The notes: a model not told the origin generated them from the sequence alone. 64,000 bases of DNA from an uncultured Clostridia bacterium (GCA_947644595.1 CANSAE010000002.1:1-64000); one strand, 5' to 3'. Counted from the first letter of the stretch, positions 17,767 to 27,586 are shown. Made by a program: numbers and translations.

Positions 17767-19105
17767 GATTCGTATCCTCCATAGCAGGGTCATTTAAAAC
17801 AGTACCGTCGGGGGCGAAGCGGGAGCCATGACAGGGACAGTCCCAGGAGCCCTCCGCGGCATTCCATTCCAGCCGGCAGCCCATGTGGGAACAACGCCGG
17901 CCCTGAAACAGCCCTCGGGTCAGGCCCTTGGCAGCGTGGCCCATTTCGTTCATGAGATTGCCCACGCTGCCCTTCAGGCTGCGCGCTGGATCGAACACCG
18001 GAATGTAAGGGTCGGGCGCGCCGGTGATGAGGTCGCTGAGCACCTGGGCGGCCACCATGGATGTGGTCATGCCCCATTTACGGAAGCCCGTGGCCACGAA
18101 CCAGTCCGGCGTGCTGGGGGCATACTGTCCGATATAGGGCACATTGTCAACGGTCATACAGTCTTGGGCGGACCATCGGCGGGCCACTCGGCATTGGGGC
18201 CACAGGGTCTTAGCCCGGGCTTCCAGCACCTCGTAGGGGTGCCCGGGGTCCTCGCCGGTGCGGTGACCGCCTCCGCCCAGCAGCAGATAGTCCCCGGCCA
18301 TGCGGAAGCTCAGACCATCCGGGTCGATGCCCAGATACATGCCGTAGGGTAAAAACGCGTTTTGCAGGGCAATGACGTAGCTGCGCTCCTGATGGAGCCG
18401 GGTAAAGTACCATCCGGGCACGGTCACCAGGGGATAGTGGGCGGCAAAAACCACCACCCGGGCAGATACGGTGCCGCCGGGGGTCTCCAGCCGGGTATGC
18501 CGGGTGCCCCGCCGGATGCGCTCTACCGGAGTGCCTTCGTACACCGTCAGCCCCGGGGCAACGGCGTGCAGGAATTCCAGCGGCTGGAACCGGGCCTGCT
18601 GATCGAACCGCAGCGCCAGGGTCACCGGTACGGGCAACTCCGTTTTCCGGACCAGTGCGCAGGGGATGCCTGCCTGTTTGGCTGCCAGAAATTCCAGCTG
18701 GAGTCGGTGGCCGCTGCCGTTGGTGTACAGGTACGCAGGGCACCGGGTGAAACCGCAGTCTGTGGGCAGGGTGCGGATGAGGGCCTCATACTGGTCAATG
18801 GCGGCCAGATTTGCCTGGGCATACAGCCGGGCAGTCACCGGGCCGCGGCGTTGGGAGAGGGTATGATAAATGAGGTCGTGCTGTGCGGTGATTTTTGCGG
18901 TGGTCCGACCGGTCTCCCCAGCGCCGATGTGATGCTTTTCCAGCACCACCACGTCAGCCCCGGCATCCTGCAGGAACCGGGCCGTGAGGATGCCCGCCAG
19001 TCCGCCGCCGATGACGGCCACATCGCAGGAGAGGTTTCGTCCCAGTGTCGGCCGGGCCGCAGGACGGAGCGGGTCGGTCCAGATGGAAGGTTGTGTAGTC
19101 ATCAT
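17759..19105 (-). CDS. FAD-dependent oxidoreductase with C-terminal Rieske [2Fe-2S] domain
   Basis: 448 residues. The N-terminal DAO-type FAD domain starts with [19 protein letters not shown] and continues with [21 protein letters not shown]. The C-terminal 45 residues carry the Rieske ligands CSHMGC and CPCHGSRF (C-x-H and C-x-x-H). This architecture is a known family of glycine/D-amino-acid-oxidase-like proteins with a Rieske cap. The physiological substrate is unknown. Two adjacent ATG codons could start the gene after a weak AGGCGG site. It forms a two-gene unit with the YyaL protein, which suggests a joint redox role (inference). Confidence 0.88.
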   Translation of the reverse strand: MMTTQPSIWTDPLRPAARPTLGRNLSCDVAVIGGGLAGILTARFLQDAGADVVVLEKHHIGAGETGRTTAKITAQHDLIYHTLSQRRGPVTARLYAQANLAAIDQYEALIRTLPTDCGFTRCPAYLYTNGSGHRLQLEFLAAKQAGIPCALVRKTELPVPVTLALRFDQQARFQPLEFLHAVAPGLTVYEGTPVERIRRGTRHTRLETPGGTVSARVVVFAAHYPLVTVPGWYFTRLHQERSYVIALQNAFLPYGMYLGIDPDGLSFRMAGDYLLLGGGGHRTGEDPGHPYEVLEARAKTLWPQCRVARRWSAQDCMTVDNVPYIGQYAPSTPDWFVATGFRKWGMTTSMVAAQVLSDLITGAPDPYIPVFDPARSLKGSVGNLMNEMGHAAKGLTRGLFQGRRCSHMGCRLEWNAAEGSWDCPCHGSRFAPDGTVLNDPAMEDTNLE

Positions 19106-19167
19106 TGCACCGCCTGAAGATGTAATCGGAAATAGTGTTGCCGTGCGGCGGGAATTTTATACAAATA

Positions 19168-19200
19168 AAAAGCCCTCCCCCTATGGGGGAAGGCTAAAAA
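19168..19200. terminator. Palindromic repeat (CCTCCCCC family) acting as terminator
   Basis: AGCCCTCCCCC-TAT-GGGGGAAGGCT flanked by AAAAA on both sides. On the minus strand it gives a stem and a T run directly after the split dehydratase gene. Sequence-wise it is the same short repeat as at 15267-15294. Confidence 0.75.
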
Positions 19201-19208
19201 GGCGGTTT

Positions 19209-20507
19209 TTATACTGTTACAGGGTCCTTTTCCGTCTGTGCCTGCTCCGATTCCGCGGCGAGATTGGCCCGGGCGTTGGCCAGCATGAGCTTCAGCCGGT
19301 TTTCCTGATTCACCTTGGGACTGCTGGCATCGTAGTCGATGGCCACGATGTTCACATCCGGGTGGTGCTCCTTGATGGGCTTCATCATACCCTTGCCGCA
19401 GATGTGGTTGGGCAGACAGCCGAAGGGCTGGGTGCACACGATGTTTTTGCATCCCGATTCGATGAGTTCCAGCATCTCGCTGGTCAAAAGCCAGCCCTCG
19501 CCCATCTTGGCGCCGATGCCCAGATACCCCTCTGCTAGGGTAAGGGTGTGCTCAAAGTCCGTCATGGCCTTGAAGCGCCCGTCCTCTTTGAGGATGCGGA
19601 TCATGTCGTTTTTCTTTTTGCACAGGTATCGGAATGCCGCTTTGGAAGCCAGATACATTTTATAATTCCGGCCATAGAGTTTGTAGTCCATGATGTTGTT
19701 ATACACGCAGTACAGCATGAAATCCATCAGTCCGGGGACGACGACCTCTGCGCCCTCGTCGGTGAGGAACTGCTCCAGATTGTTGTTGCCCAGGGGGGAA
19801 TATTTCACGAAGATCTCCCCCACCACGCCGACCTTGACGGCGTTGCGTTTTTCCACGGGGATGCGGGCGAAATCATCGATCATGCGCTGATAATTCGCTT
19901 TTACGGCGCTGTAGCGGATGGTCTGGCCCTTGCCCAGTTCTTTTCCGAGACGGGCGGTCCACTTGTCGGCCAGACGCTGGGCGGCGCCCTTTTCCACCTC
20001 GTAGGGACGCACTTGGTTCACCAGTGTCATGAGCAAATCGCCGTAGAACACCGCGTACATCATGCCCCGGAGTTTGGAGACAGACAGTTGAAAGCCCGGG
20101 TGCTTTTCAATGTCCGCCAAGGAAAAGGAGATGACTGGGATGTTCCCGTAGCCTGCTTTGGCAAGGGCTTTGCGCAGCAGGGAAATGTAATTCGATGCCC
20201 GGCAGCCGCCGCCGGTCTGGAATTGGATCAAAGCGATCTTGTCCGGGTCGTACTTGCCGGATTGAATGGCGTCCATGAACTGTCCAATGACCAAAATCGC
20301 CGGATAGCAGGTGTCGTTGTGGACGTACTTCAAGCCCGTTTCGGGAATTTCCGGGCCGCTTTTTTCCAGCAGCTCCAGATGGTAGCCGAAGGTCTGCATA
20401 TAGGCGATAATCATTTTAAAATGCATGGGCAGCATGGTCGGCACCAAGATGGTGTGTGTGCCGATCATATCCTTGGTGAAGGGTACGTATTCAGGCTGTT
20501 CGCTCAT
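19209..20507 (-). CDS. 2-hydroxyacyl-CoA dehydratase-like C-terminal part of an activase-related protein (split gene, second half)
   Basis: 432 residues resembling the C-terminal region of the large activase-related proteins of Clostridia. Signatures include HFKMIIAYMQTFGYHLELLE, YVHNDTCYPAILVIGQF, FQTGGGCRASNYISLLRKAL, EIFVKYSPLGNNNLEQFL and CTQPFGCLPNHICGKGMM. The conserved cysteines in these blocks suggest FeS binding like that of HgdB-type subunits. In related genomes this segment is, to my knowledge, usually fused behind two ATPase domains in one protein of about 1400 residues. Here it is a separate frame whose ATG overlaps the stop of the 985-residue gene by four bases (ATGA). Both halves should therefore be made in equal amounts. 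Confidence 0.78.
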   Translation of the reverse strand: MSEQPEYVPFTKDMIGTHTILVPTMLPMHFKMIIAYMQTFGYHLELLEKSGPEIPETGLKYVHNDTCYPAILVIGQFMDAIQSGKYDPDKIALIQFQTGGGCRASNYISLLRKALAKAGYGNIPVISFSLADIEKHPGFQLSVSKLRGMMYAVFYGDLLMTLVNQVRPYEVEKGAAQRLADKWTARLGKELGKGQTIRYSAVKANYQRMIDDFARIPVEKRNAVKVGVVGEIFVKYSPLGNNNLEQFLTDEGAEVVVPGLMDFMLYCVYNNIMDYKLYGRNYKMYLASKAAFRYLCKKKNDMIRILKEDGRFKAMTDFEHTLTLAEGYLGIGAKMGEGWLLTSEMLELIESGCKNIVCTQPFGCLPNHICGKGMMKPIKEHHPDVNIVAIDYDASSPKVNQENRLKLMLANARANLAAESEQAQTEKDPVTV

Positions 20508-23461
20508 GTGCTCGCTTCCTTTTCCTCGATTGCGCCTAAGAGACTGCGCAGGCGGATTTTTACCGCGCCTAAGTTGGTGATTTCATCAATTTTAATCTGG
20601 GTATAGAACTTGCCGGCGGCTTCCAGAATGGATCGCACCTCGTCGGTGGTGATGGCATCCACGCCGCAGCCGAAGCTGACCAGCTGCACCAGCTCCGTGT
20701 CATCGTGTTCCGCGGCGTACCGGGCCGCGCGGTAGAGCCGGGCGTGGTAGGTCCACTGGTTCAGCACATGGACCTTTTGTGGCTGGGCCAGATGGCACAC
20801 GCTGTCCTCGCTGACCACCACGAAGCCCAGCTGATTGGCCAGCTTGTCGATGCCGTGGCCGATCTCCGGATCGATGTGGTAGGGCCGGCCGGCCAGGATC
20901 ATGATGCGCTTGCCGTTGCGCCGGGCGAATTCCAGCGCCGCCTCTCCGGTGTTGCGGATGGCGGCCATGTGGGTCTCGTAAGCGGCGAAGCCCTTGACCA
21001 CGGCCCGCTTGACTTCCCGGCGGGTGAAGGTGTTGTCGTATTGGGACAGGTAGTGGAACAGGGTATGGGCTAGCTGCTTGGGGGTATCCACGCTGAGATA
21101 GGGGTACCAGAACTGCACCGATTGCAGACCGTCCATGTTGCCGGCCAGAAGCTCGGCGTAATAAGCCACCACGGGACAATTATAGTGATTGTCGCTTGCG
21201 TGCTCGTCGATGTTGTAGCTCAGACAAGGATAAAAAATCGTGTCGCAGCCCTGCTCGATGAGGGCCTCCATGTGCCCGTGCATGATTTTTGCCGGGTAAC
21301 AGGCGGTGTCTGACGGGATGGAGAACTGCCCCTTCTCGTAGGTCTGCCGGGTGGACAGTCCGGAGAGCACCACCTCGTAGCCCAATTCCGTAAACAGTGC
21401 GTGCCACAATGGCGCCAGCTCGTACATCCCCAGGGCCAGGGGCAGGCCCAGCCTGCCGCGCTCGCCGGGGACGGGCTTCAGCTTCGTCAGCGAGTCCCGC
21501 TTGATCTGATGGAGGTTCGGCAGGTCCTCCGCCTTGCCGCCCACCATTTTCTGGCACTGGTTGCCGGAAATGAACTTCCGCCCGTCGGCAAAGGTGTTGA
21601 TGGTCAGATGGCAGTGGTTGCCGCAGCCCTGGCACACGGACTGGGTGGATTTGTGGGAAAACTGTTTCAAATCATCCAGACTGACGATGCCGCTGGTCTC
21701 AAACCGCATGGAATGCAACGCTGCGCCGTAGGCCCCCATGAGCCCGGCGATCTCCGGCCGGATGACCGGCGCGCCCAGCTCCATCTCGAAAGCCCGGAGC
21801 ACTGCGTCGTTCAAAAAAGTGCCGCCCTGGACCACGATGTGCTCCCCCAATTCCTGGGCGGAATTGGCCCGGATGACCTTGTACAGCGCGTTTTTTACCA
21901 CGGACACGGAAAGGCCCGCGGAAATATCCCCCACCGTGGCCCCGTCCTTCTGGCTCTGCTTCACGGAGGAATTCATGAACACCGTGCAGCGGGAGCCCAG
22001 GTTCACCGGGGCCTTGGCGTGCAGGCCCTTTTCCGCGAAATCCTGGACTTCGTAGCCCATGGATTTGGCGAAGGTCTCGATGAAGGACCCGCACCCGGAG
22101 GAGCAGGCCTCGTTGAGCATGATGGAATCGATAGCCCCGTTTCTGATTTTGAAGCACTTGATGTCCTGCCCGCCGATGTCCAGAATGAAATCCACGTCCG
22201 GCTGAAAATACTTGGCCGCCGTGTAGTGGGCGATGGTCTCCACCACGCCCTCGTCGATTTTAAACGCGTGGCAGATGAGCTCCTCGCCGTAGCCCGTGGC
22301 GGCGCTGCCGCAGATTTGAATGTGGTCTGCGCACCGGGTCAAAATTTCCTCCAACTGCGCCCGGACGATTTCCACCGGATTGCCGTGGTTGGAGCTGTAG
22401 TAGGTGTAAAGCAGCTTTTTGTCCTCGGAAATGAGGGCCAGTTTGGTCGTGGTGGACCCGCAGTCGATGCCCAGATACGCCTTACCTGTATAGCTGTCCA
22501 TGTCCCGGGATTCCACCACGGCCTTTTTGTGCCGGGCGGCAAACGCCTCATAGTCCGATTGCGTCTCGAACAGCGGCGGCATTCGGTCGCTGGATTCTGT
22601 CGCGCGGCTGGCGGAATCGATGAGACAATCCAGCAGGGAATCGTATGTAAATTCCTCCCCGCCGGAAATGCCGTACAACGCCGCGCCCAAAGCCACGGCA
22701 AAGCGCCCGTATTCCGGGAACAGCGCAGTCTCCTCTGTGAGCTGCAAGGTCTCCACGAAGCGGTCCCGCAGGCCCCGGCAATAGTACAGCGGCCCGCCCA
22801 GGAACATGACCTTGCCCTCGATTTTCCGTCCCTGGGCCAGACCGGCGATGGTCTGGTTCACCACGGACTGGTAAATGCTGGCCGCCACATCGGCTTTATT
22901 GGCGCCCTGATTCAAAAGGGGCTGAATGTCCGTCTTGGCGAACACGCCGCACCGGGAGGCGATGGGGTAGAGCCTTGTATGGGAAAGACTGGCCTCGTCC
23001 ATTTCCTCTACGGACATGTTCAAAAGCACGGCCATCTGGTCGATGAACGCGCCGGTCCCGCCGGCGCAGGTGCCGTTCATGCGCTCATCCGTGCCGCCCT
23101 TGAAGAAAATGACCTTCGCATCCTCGCCGCCCAGCTCAATAACGACGCTGGTGTCCGGTTCCAGTACCCGGATGACCTCGCCGGTGGCATAGACCTCCTG
23201 CACGAAGGGGATACGGGCGGCTTCCGCCAGCCCCAGCCCTGCGGAGCCGGAAATGGATGCGTAGAACCGGCGGCCCTCCAGCAGATGCCGAATGTTTTGA
23301 AGCATTTCAATGGTCTTTTGCCGGACCTGAGAGAAATGCCGTTCATATTTTTCATAAACGACCTCCCCATCGTCGATGAGCACCAGCTTCGCTGTAGTAG
23401 AGCCAATATCGATGCCCAGGGTGAGGGTATGGTCCAATTTTGGTGCGTTCGTGATCCTCAT
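20504..23461 (-). CDS. Acyl-CoA dehydratase activase-related protein with two BadF/BadG ATPase domains plus DUF2229 (first half of split gene)
   Basis: 985 residues. The first ASKHA-type ATPase domain (about 12-275) shows GIDIGSTTAKLVLI, ELGGEDAK and GTCAGGTGAFIDQM. The second (about 330-590) shows GIDCGSTTTKLALI, DIGGQDIKCFKI and SSGCGSFIETFA. Each has the SRCGVF/SRCTVF cysteine that, with the GTC/SGC cysteine, binds a bridging [4Fe-4S] cluster in activases. A CQGCGNHC motif follows, then the DUF2229 region to the end. Activases use ATP to push an electron into radical dehydratases. The protein ends where the usual fused form would continue into the gene at 19209. It has a consensus promoter. 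The substrate is unknown. Confidence 0.85.
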   Translation of the reverse strand: MRITNAPKLDHTLTLGIDIGSTTAKLVLIDDGEVVYEKYERHFSQVRQKTIEMLQNIRHLLEGRRFYASISGSAGLGLAEAARIPFVQEVYATGEVIRVLEPDTSVVIELGGEDAKVIFFKGGTDERMNGTCAGGTGAFIDQMAVLLNMSVEEMDEASLSHTRLYPIASRCGVFAKTDIQPLLNQGANKADVAASIYQSVVNQTIAGLAQGRKIEGKVMFLGGPLYYCRGLRDRFVETLQLTEETALFPEYGRFAVALGAALYGISGGEEFTYDSLLDCLIDSASRATESSDRMPPLFETQSDYEAFAARHKKAVVESRDMDSYTGKAYLGIDCGSTTTKLALISEDKKLLYTYYSSNHGNPVEIVRAQLEEILTRCADHIQICGSAATGYGEELICHAFKIDEGVVETIAHYTAAKYFQPDVDFILDIGGQDIKCFKIRNGAIDSIMLNEACSSGCGSFIETFAKSMGYEVQDFAEKGLHAKAPVNLGSRCTVFMNSSVKQSQKDGATVGDISAGLSVSVVKNALYKVIRANSAQELGEHIVVQGGTFLNDAVLRAFEMELGAPVIRPEIAGLMGAYGAALHSMRFETSGIVSLDDLKQFSHKSTQSVCQGCGNHCHLTINTFADGRKFISGNQCQKMVGGKAEDLPNLHQIKRDSLTKLKPVPGERGRLGLPLALGMYELAPLWHALFTELGYEVVLSGLSTRQTYEKGQFSIPSDTACYPAKIMHGHMEALIEQGCDTIFYPCLSYNIDEHASDNHYNCPVVAYYAELLAGNMDGLQSVQFWYPYLSVDTPKQLAHTLFHYLSQYDNTFTRREVKRAVVKGFAAYETHMAAIRNTGEAALEFARRNGKRIMILAGRPYHIDPEIGHGIDKLANQLGFVVVSEDSVCHLAQPQKVHVLNQWTYHARLYRAARYAAEHDDTELVQLVSFGCGVDAITTDEVRSILEAAGKFYTQIKIDEITNLGAVKIRLRSLLGAIEEKEAST

Positions 23462-23504
23462 ATGTACCCACCTTGTCGAACATTGTCGTTTTATCTAAAA
23501 GGCA

Positions 23505-23533
23505 ATTATACCGAAATGACGGGAAAATTTCAA
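23505..23533 (-). promoter_or_regulatory. Promoter of the activase operon
   Basis: On the minus strand TTGAAA, 17 bases, TATAAT, about 44 bases upstream of the start codon. Confidence 0.8.
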
Positions 23534-23585
23534 TGGTAATTCTATGAACATGCAATTAAGGTTGAAACAGTGTATGCAAATAAAA

Positions 23586-23615
23586 TGACGCACATGCCAT
23601 TTTGCATGTGCGTCA
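23586..23615 (-). terminator. Terminator of the envelope polysaccharide operon
   Basis: TGACGCACATGC pairs perfectly with GCATGTGCGTCA. On the minus strand it is followed by TTTTATTTG. It lies 20 bases beyond the SDR stop codon. Confidence 0.85.
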
Positions 23616-23634
23616 ACATGTGTTTTCGCCGGTT

Positions 23635-24393
23635 TTATAAATTCTGCTGTTTGCACCAGATTTCTATAATCAGCTTATGGGGCAGCAGCTTGGCCGCCAG
23701 GTACTGGGCCTTGATGCCGCATCCGTGGACGGATATGTCCCTGCCCCGTTTCATATCCCGGATGGCGGTGCGTACCACATCCCGGGAGTTCCAAATATGG
23801 CTGTAATAGGGGATTTGGGTATATCGGTTGGCCCGGTCGAAAAACTCCGTATCCACCCAGCAGGGGCAGATGGCCATGGCTCGGATGCCCCGGGGCTTCA
23901 GTTCCCGGTTCAGCGCCCGGGTGAAGCTCTTGACGAAGGCCTTCGTGGCGGCGTAGATGTTCAAAAACGGGATGGGCTGCATGGAGGCGATGGAGGCAAA
24001 TTCGTAAATTTGGCCGCCCCTTGCCATATACGGCAGGGTCACATGGGTCATGGCCATCAGAGCCTTGCAGTTCAGGTCCACCATGTTCAGCTGTTCATCC
24101 AGCGGCAGGTCCGCAAAATTGCCGAACAGCCCGAAGCCCGCGGCGTTCACCAGGGTCTTTACCTGGGGCTGAAACTGTACCAGTAGCTTGGCATAGGCTT
24201 CGATACTGTCTTCCGCCGTCAAGTCCAGAGAGATGGGCCGCACCTTGGCCCGCAGCGCGCCGGACAGCGTCAGCAGCCGGTCGCCCCGGCGAGCGATGAC
24301 CCAAATTTCATCGTATGCCTGCTGTCGGTCCAGCTGGACGGCAAATTCCCGTCCCATGCCGGCAGATGCGCCGGTAATCACTGCGATTTTCAT
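23635..24393 (-). CDS. Short-chain dehydrogenase/reductase (SDR)
   Basis: 252 residues with the nucleotide-binding motif TGASAGMG, the NAAGFG motif and the catalytic YAATK preceded by the conserved Ser in EFASIASM. This is a classical SDR. Length and motif order match the DltE/YqjQ-like subgroup of SDRs that act near lipids or sugars, but that placement is a guess. It is the last gene of a six-gene operon and overlaps the GT4-CsaB gene by four bases (ATGA). A role in finishing a wall-polymer precursor, or in nothing related to the polymer, is equally possible. Confidence 0.85.
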   Translation of the reverse strand: MKIAVITGASAGMGREFAVQLDRQQAYDEIWVIARRGDRLLTLSGALRAKVRPISLDLTAEDSIEAYAKLLVQFQPQVKTLVNAAGFGLFGNFADLPLDEQLNMVDLNCKALMAMTHVTLPYMARGGQIYEFASIASMQPIPFLNIYAATKAFVKSFTRALNRELKPRGIRAMAICPCWVDTEFFDRANRYTQIPYYSHIWNSRDVVRTAIRDMKRGRDISVHGCGIKAQYLAAKLLPHKLIIEIWCKQQNL

Positions 24394-26615
24394 GTGTGCT
24401 CCTGTTCCGTCAGACCCAGCAGTTGGGCCAGACCTTGTTCATTTTCCCCGGCTACCTGTTCCAACCGTGCGGCGATCTCATCTAAATGCCGCACATGGGC
24501 CGCCCGGTCCTGTAAGAGGGCTTCCCATACAGCTTGCCCGGTTTCTGCGGAAAAATTCTCCGGCGTGCCGCAGGAGGGCATCCCCAGCAGGTCCAGATAA
24601 GACTGCACCTTGGGGTCATACACCAGGCCCATCACAGGTACCCGCTGCTTGGCCGCGAAGATGATGGTATGCAGCCGCATACTGAACACTCCGTCGCACA
24701 GGCCGATGACGCCCATCATGGTTTCTGGCTCCCCGGGAGAGGCGTATGTATAGGCCGGAGCCGTCATCCGGGCGCGGATGTCCTCCGTGACGGAACTGTC
24801 ATCCGGGGTCTGCATGATGATGAACAGCACGGTGTGGGTCTCTGCGGCCCGGTCGCAAAAGGCGGCGAGGGCATCCAGCCGTCCGGTGATATGGGCGGAT
24901 TGACGCATGGATACTGCCAGAATGGGTTTATCCAGCGGGATACCCGCCGCCTGCAATCCGGCTTTGGCCGTTTCCGGAGAGATACCGTTCAGGGTAAAGA
25001 CCGGGTCGGCGGTGACGGTCATTTGAGGATGCCGTACCCCCATGGCTTCCAGCTCCGCCAGAGAATCGCCGTCCCGCAGGGTGATGAGGTCTGCCCGGGA
25101 CACAACGGCCTGTACCCGCTTTCGGTTGGCGGGCTTTGTGACAGGACCAATGCCGTTGGCGTAGAGCATTACAGGCTTGTGATAGTGCAGTGCCATGCGG
25201 ATGACGGAAAGATAGTACCAGATGGAACGGGTGCTGGTGCGGTCCTGCAAGAGGCTGCCGCCGCCGGAAATGAGCAGGTCGGCTCTGCGGATGGCCCGCC
25301 GCACCTGAAACAGGTTGAAGCGCTTCACGGCTTTTACGCCGTATTCCGACCAGGTGCTTTCCGGGCTGTTGGACAATGCCACCAGCGCCACATCATCACG
25401 CAAAGCGGCAAGCCGCCGGCGAATGGACAGCAAAATGGCGTCGTCCCCCAGATTGTGGTAGCCGTAATACCCGGAGATGACTGCCGTTCGCTGTTTCCAT
25501 ACCTGACGGTACACAGACAGGGCGTCCTCCGCCATGCGGGCCACGGAATAGTGGTCAAAAATGACCTGCCGGTTATATGCGCCCTGGGCCTGCCAGGTTT
25601 CCGGCCCGGCGGACAGAAAGGTATCCACATCGGTCAGCAGGGCATCGGGAGTACACATGGGCAGACCCCGGCAGCAGAAGTTGCCCAGCATGGCTTCCTC
25701 TAATTTATCCGGGGTAAAGATGCCGTGATAACCCTCGTTGCCGGCGATGATGACGGGCTTTGCCGCCGCCATGGCCTCCAGCGCCGCCCGGGACACGCCC
25801 ACAAACACGTTTCCGGCGGCCACGATTTCATTGATATCCGTCCGCGCGCCGGGGAGACATAGCAGATCATAGCCCGCCGCACGGTTGACAGCCTCTGCCT
25901 GGACGGCCAGCTCGTCGTACACGTCTCCGCCGCCGGCGATGAGCACATGCACCCCCGGATGGCGCTTCGCCAGCTCCGGGGCGATTTGGATGAGCTGCCG
26001 GGCGGCCAAGGCCCGGCTGTCGTCTAGACGGCTGACGCAGCACACACACAGCGCATCTGCCGGGATGCCCAGCTCCGCCCGGAGGGAAGCCCCGGAAACC
26101 TCCGGGGAGAATTTTTCCGTATCAATGCCGTTGATGGTGACGGTGACATGCTCCCCGGGGATTTGATAGTTGTCCCAGAGGTAGTCTTTAATATCGTCGG
26201 AGACGGCGATGGTGCGCTGGCCCCAGTTGGTGAGGAAGCGCAGGGCGCCGCCGGCGTCAAACACCCAATGGGCGGTGGTGACGAAGGGGAAGCGCAGGAA
26301 CCGGTGAAGAATGCCGCACAGAAAGCCCGGGATGCGGGCGTGGGCATGGACCACATCGGGCCGTTCCGCTTTGATGATGCGGCGCAGGGCGAACAGGGAT
26401 TTCAGCATGGGGATCGGGGAGCGCCGGTGCATGGGGGCGTGGAAGCACCGGACCCCGGCTTGGGTGAGCTCCTGTTCATACACGCCGCCGTTGGACACCA
26501 CGATGATGTCATATCCCCGCCTGCGCAGTTCCTTGCTCAACTCCACGATGTGGGTCTCCGCCCCGCCGATCTCCAGCCCCATGGTGGCCATGAGGATGGT
26601 ACGCGTCTGTTTCAT
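24390..26615 (-). CDS. csaB: Fusion of GT4 glycosyltransferase and CsaB-type polysaccharide pyruvyltransferase
   Basis: 741 residues, two complete enzymes in one chain. Residues 1-365 are a GT-B fold GT4 glycosyltransferase (GLEIGGAETHIVELSKEL; DVVHAHARIPG; the EGYHGIFTPDKLEEA acceptor/donor region). Residues about 370-735 are a CsaB-type pyruvyltransferase (AVISGYYGYHNLGDDAILL; ISGGGSLLQD; YANGIGPV; GVFSMRLHTIIFAA). CsaB adds pyruvate ketal to secondary wall polysaccharide, which creates the binding site for SLH domains. A GT fused to CsaB could couple sugar addition and pyruvylation on the same nascent chain (inference). It sits between a DUF4330 gene (10-base gap) and the SDR. Confidence 0.88.
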   Translation of the reverse strand: MKQTRTILMATMGLEIGGAETHIVELSKELRRRGYDIIVVSNGGVYEQELTQAGVRCFHAPMHRRSPIPMLKSLFALRRIIKAERPDVVHAHARIPGFLCGILHRFLRFPFVTTAHWVFDAGGALRFLTNWGQRTIAVSDDIKDYLWDNYQIPGEHVTVTINGIDTEKFSPEVSGASLRAELGIPADALCVCCVSRLDDSRALAARQLIQIAPELAKRHPGVHVLIAGGGDVYDELAVQAEAVNRAAGYDLLCLPGARTDINEIVAAGNVFVGVSRAALEAMAAAKPVIIAGNEGYHGIFTPDKLEEAMLGNFCCRGLPMCTPDALLTDVDTFLSAGPETWQAQGAYNRQVIFDHYSVARMAEDALSVYRQVWKQRTAVISGYYGYHNLGDDAILLSIRRRLAALRDDVALVALSNSPESTWSEYGVKAVKRFNLFQVRRAIRRADLLISGGGSLLQDRTSTRSIWYYLSVIRMALHYHKPVMLYANGIGPVTKPANRKRVQAVVSRADLITLRDGDSLAELEAMGVRHPQMTVTADPVFTLNGISPETAKAGLQAAGIPLDKPILAVSMRQSAHITGRLDALAAFCDRAAETHTVLFIIMQTPDDSSVTEDIRARMTAPAYTYASPGEPETMMGVIGLCDGVFSMRLHTIIFAAKQRVPVMGLVYDPKVQSYLDLLGMPSCGTPENFSAETGQAVWEALLQDRAAHVRHLDEIAARLEQVAGENEQGLAQLLGLTEQEHT

Positions 26616-26625
26616 GTCGGCTGCC

Positions 26626-27093
26626 TCAGAGAATGTCCCAGATCAGGCCGATGAAGGAACGGTAGCGGGTGTGCATATTGTGCTCCGCACCGATTTGGAT
26701 TTGATAGGTGCGGTTCACCAGATATTCCCGGCGTTCATTAACGGTGCCGTCGGCCTGGATGGTGACGTACAGGTCGTACCGGTCATCGATGGCGCCCCAT
26801 TCGCAGGTGCCGTTGGGCAGGGGGATCTCCTTCAGTGCTGGTTCGGCGTTCACCTCCGTGACCGTACCGATGGCGTTGCCGCTGTCGGAATCATACAGCA
26901 CGTCCCCGGGTTGCACACAATCCACGGTGGTGACCTTCCCTGCAGGGATCTGCACCACATAGGTGATGGTATCTTCTTTTGCGGCGCTGGTGTGCTCCGC
27001 GGAGGTGAATTTATACATGGCGCCCGCCGCCAGCAGCACCAGCAGCAGACAGACCAGAGCGTCGATCCAATTGAATTTGTATGCTTTTTTCAT
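26626..27093 (-). CDS. DUF4330 family single-pass membrane protein (second of two)
   Basis: 155 residues with an N-terminal membrane anchor (FNWIDALVCLLLVLLAAGAMY) and a beta-rich outer domain with QPGDVLYDSDSGNAIGTVTEV, the pattern of DUF4330. The upstream-extended frame is ignored because the ATG directly follows GGGGGGA and matches the paralogue next door. It overlaps that paralogue by four bases. DUF4330 proteins accompany polysaccharide export and CsaB clusters in Clostridia as I recall, but no biochemical role is known to me. Confidence 0.8.
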   Translation of the reverse strand: MKKAYKFNWIDALVCLLLVLLAAGAMYKFTSAEHTSAAKEDTITYVVQIPAGKVTTVDCVQPGDVLYDSDSGNAIGTVTEVNAEPALKEIPLPNGTCEWGAIDDRYDLYVTIQADGTVNERREYLVNRTYQIQIGAEHNMHTRYRSFIGLIWDIL

Positions 27094-27584
27094 TCCGCGT
27101 CCCCCCTGTCGATGGCGATGACATAACCGGTGCCGGCATAGCACGGGCCAGCCAGATAGACCTTGGTGCCCACGGTGATCTGATAGCCGCTCTCGGTCGT
27201 GAGCGCGCTGCCGCCGGTGAGCATATTGGATTGGATGGTGAGCAGGATATTGTCATACCGGTCCAGTACCGCGTTTTTCACGGTGAGATTCTCCTCATCG
27301 GCCACCTGCGCGGTGTAAGGCAGCACCTCGTGGGAGACCACGGTGCCGATGTCATAGTTCCGGGTGCTGTCCCGCACGGCGTCGCCGGGCTGAATGAGGT
27401 CCGCTGCGCCCTTGGGCACCTGCACCAGCTCCACGGTAAATTCCGTGGGCACTGTGGTGGGTGCGGCGACCTTCACGTCCTTGGGCTTCAAAATCGCGAA
27501 CACCGCGAAAGCGGCGGCCGCCACCAAAAGCACGATGATGACATCAAAAACGCTGATTTTCAGCTTTTTATTTTCCTGTTCCAT
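27090..27584 (-). CDS. DUF4330 family single-pass membrane protein (first of two)
   Basis: 164 residues: a short charged cytosolic tail, one membrane segment (VFDVIIVLLVAAAAFAVFAI) and an outer beta domain containing IQPGDAVRDSTRNYDIGTVV. It is paralogous to the next gene, with the same QPGD..(R/Y)DS..(N/G)..IGTV core. The tandem pair suggests a heteromeric partner for the ligase or glycosyltransferases (inference). It starts two bases after the GT4 gene ends. Confidence 0.8.
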   Translation of the reverse strand: MEQENKKLKISVFDVIIVLLVAAAAFAVFAILKPKDVKVAAPTTVPTEFTVELVQVPKGAADLIQPGDAVRDSTRNYDIGTVVSHEVLPYTAQVADEENLTVKNAVLDRYDNILLTIQSNMLTGGSALTTESGYQITVGTKVYLAGPCYAGTGYVIAIDRGDAE

Positions 27585-27586
27585 CC

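Noticed and set aside
21401..23539. Plus-strand frame of 712 codons over the activase gene
   Set aside because: It is a shadow of the activase coding sequence and includes the activase promoter region.
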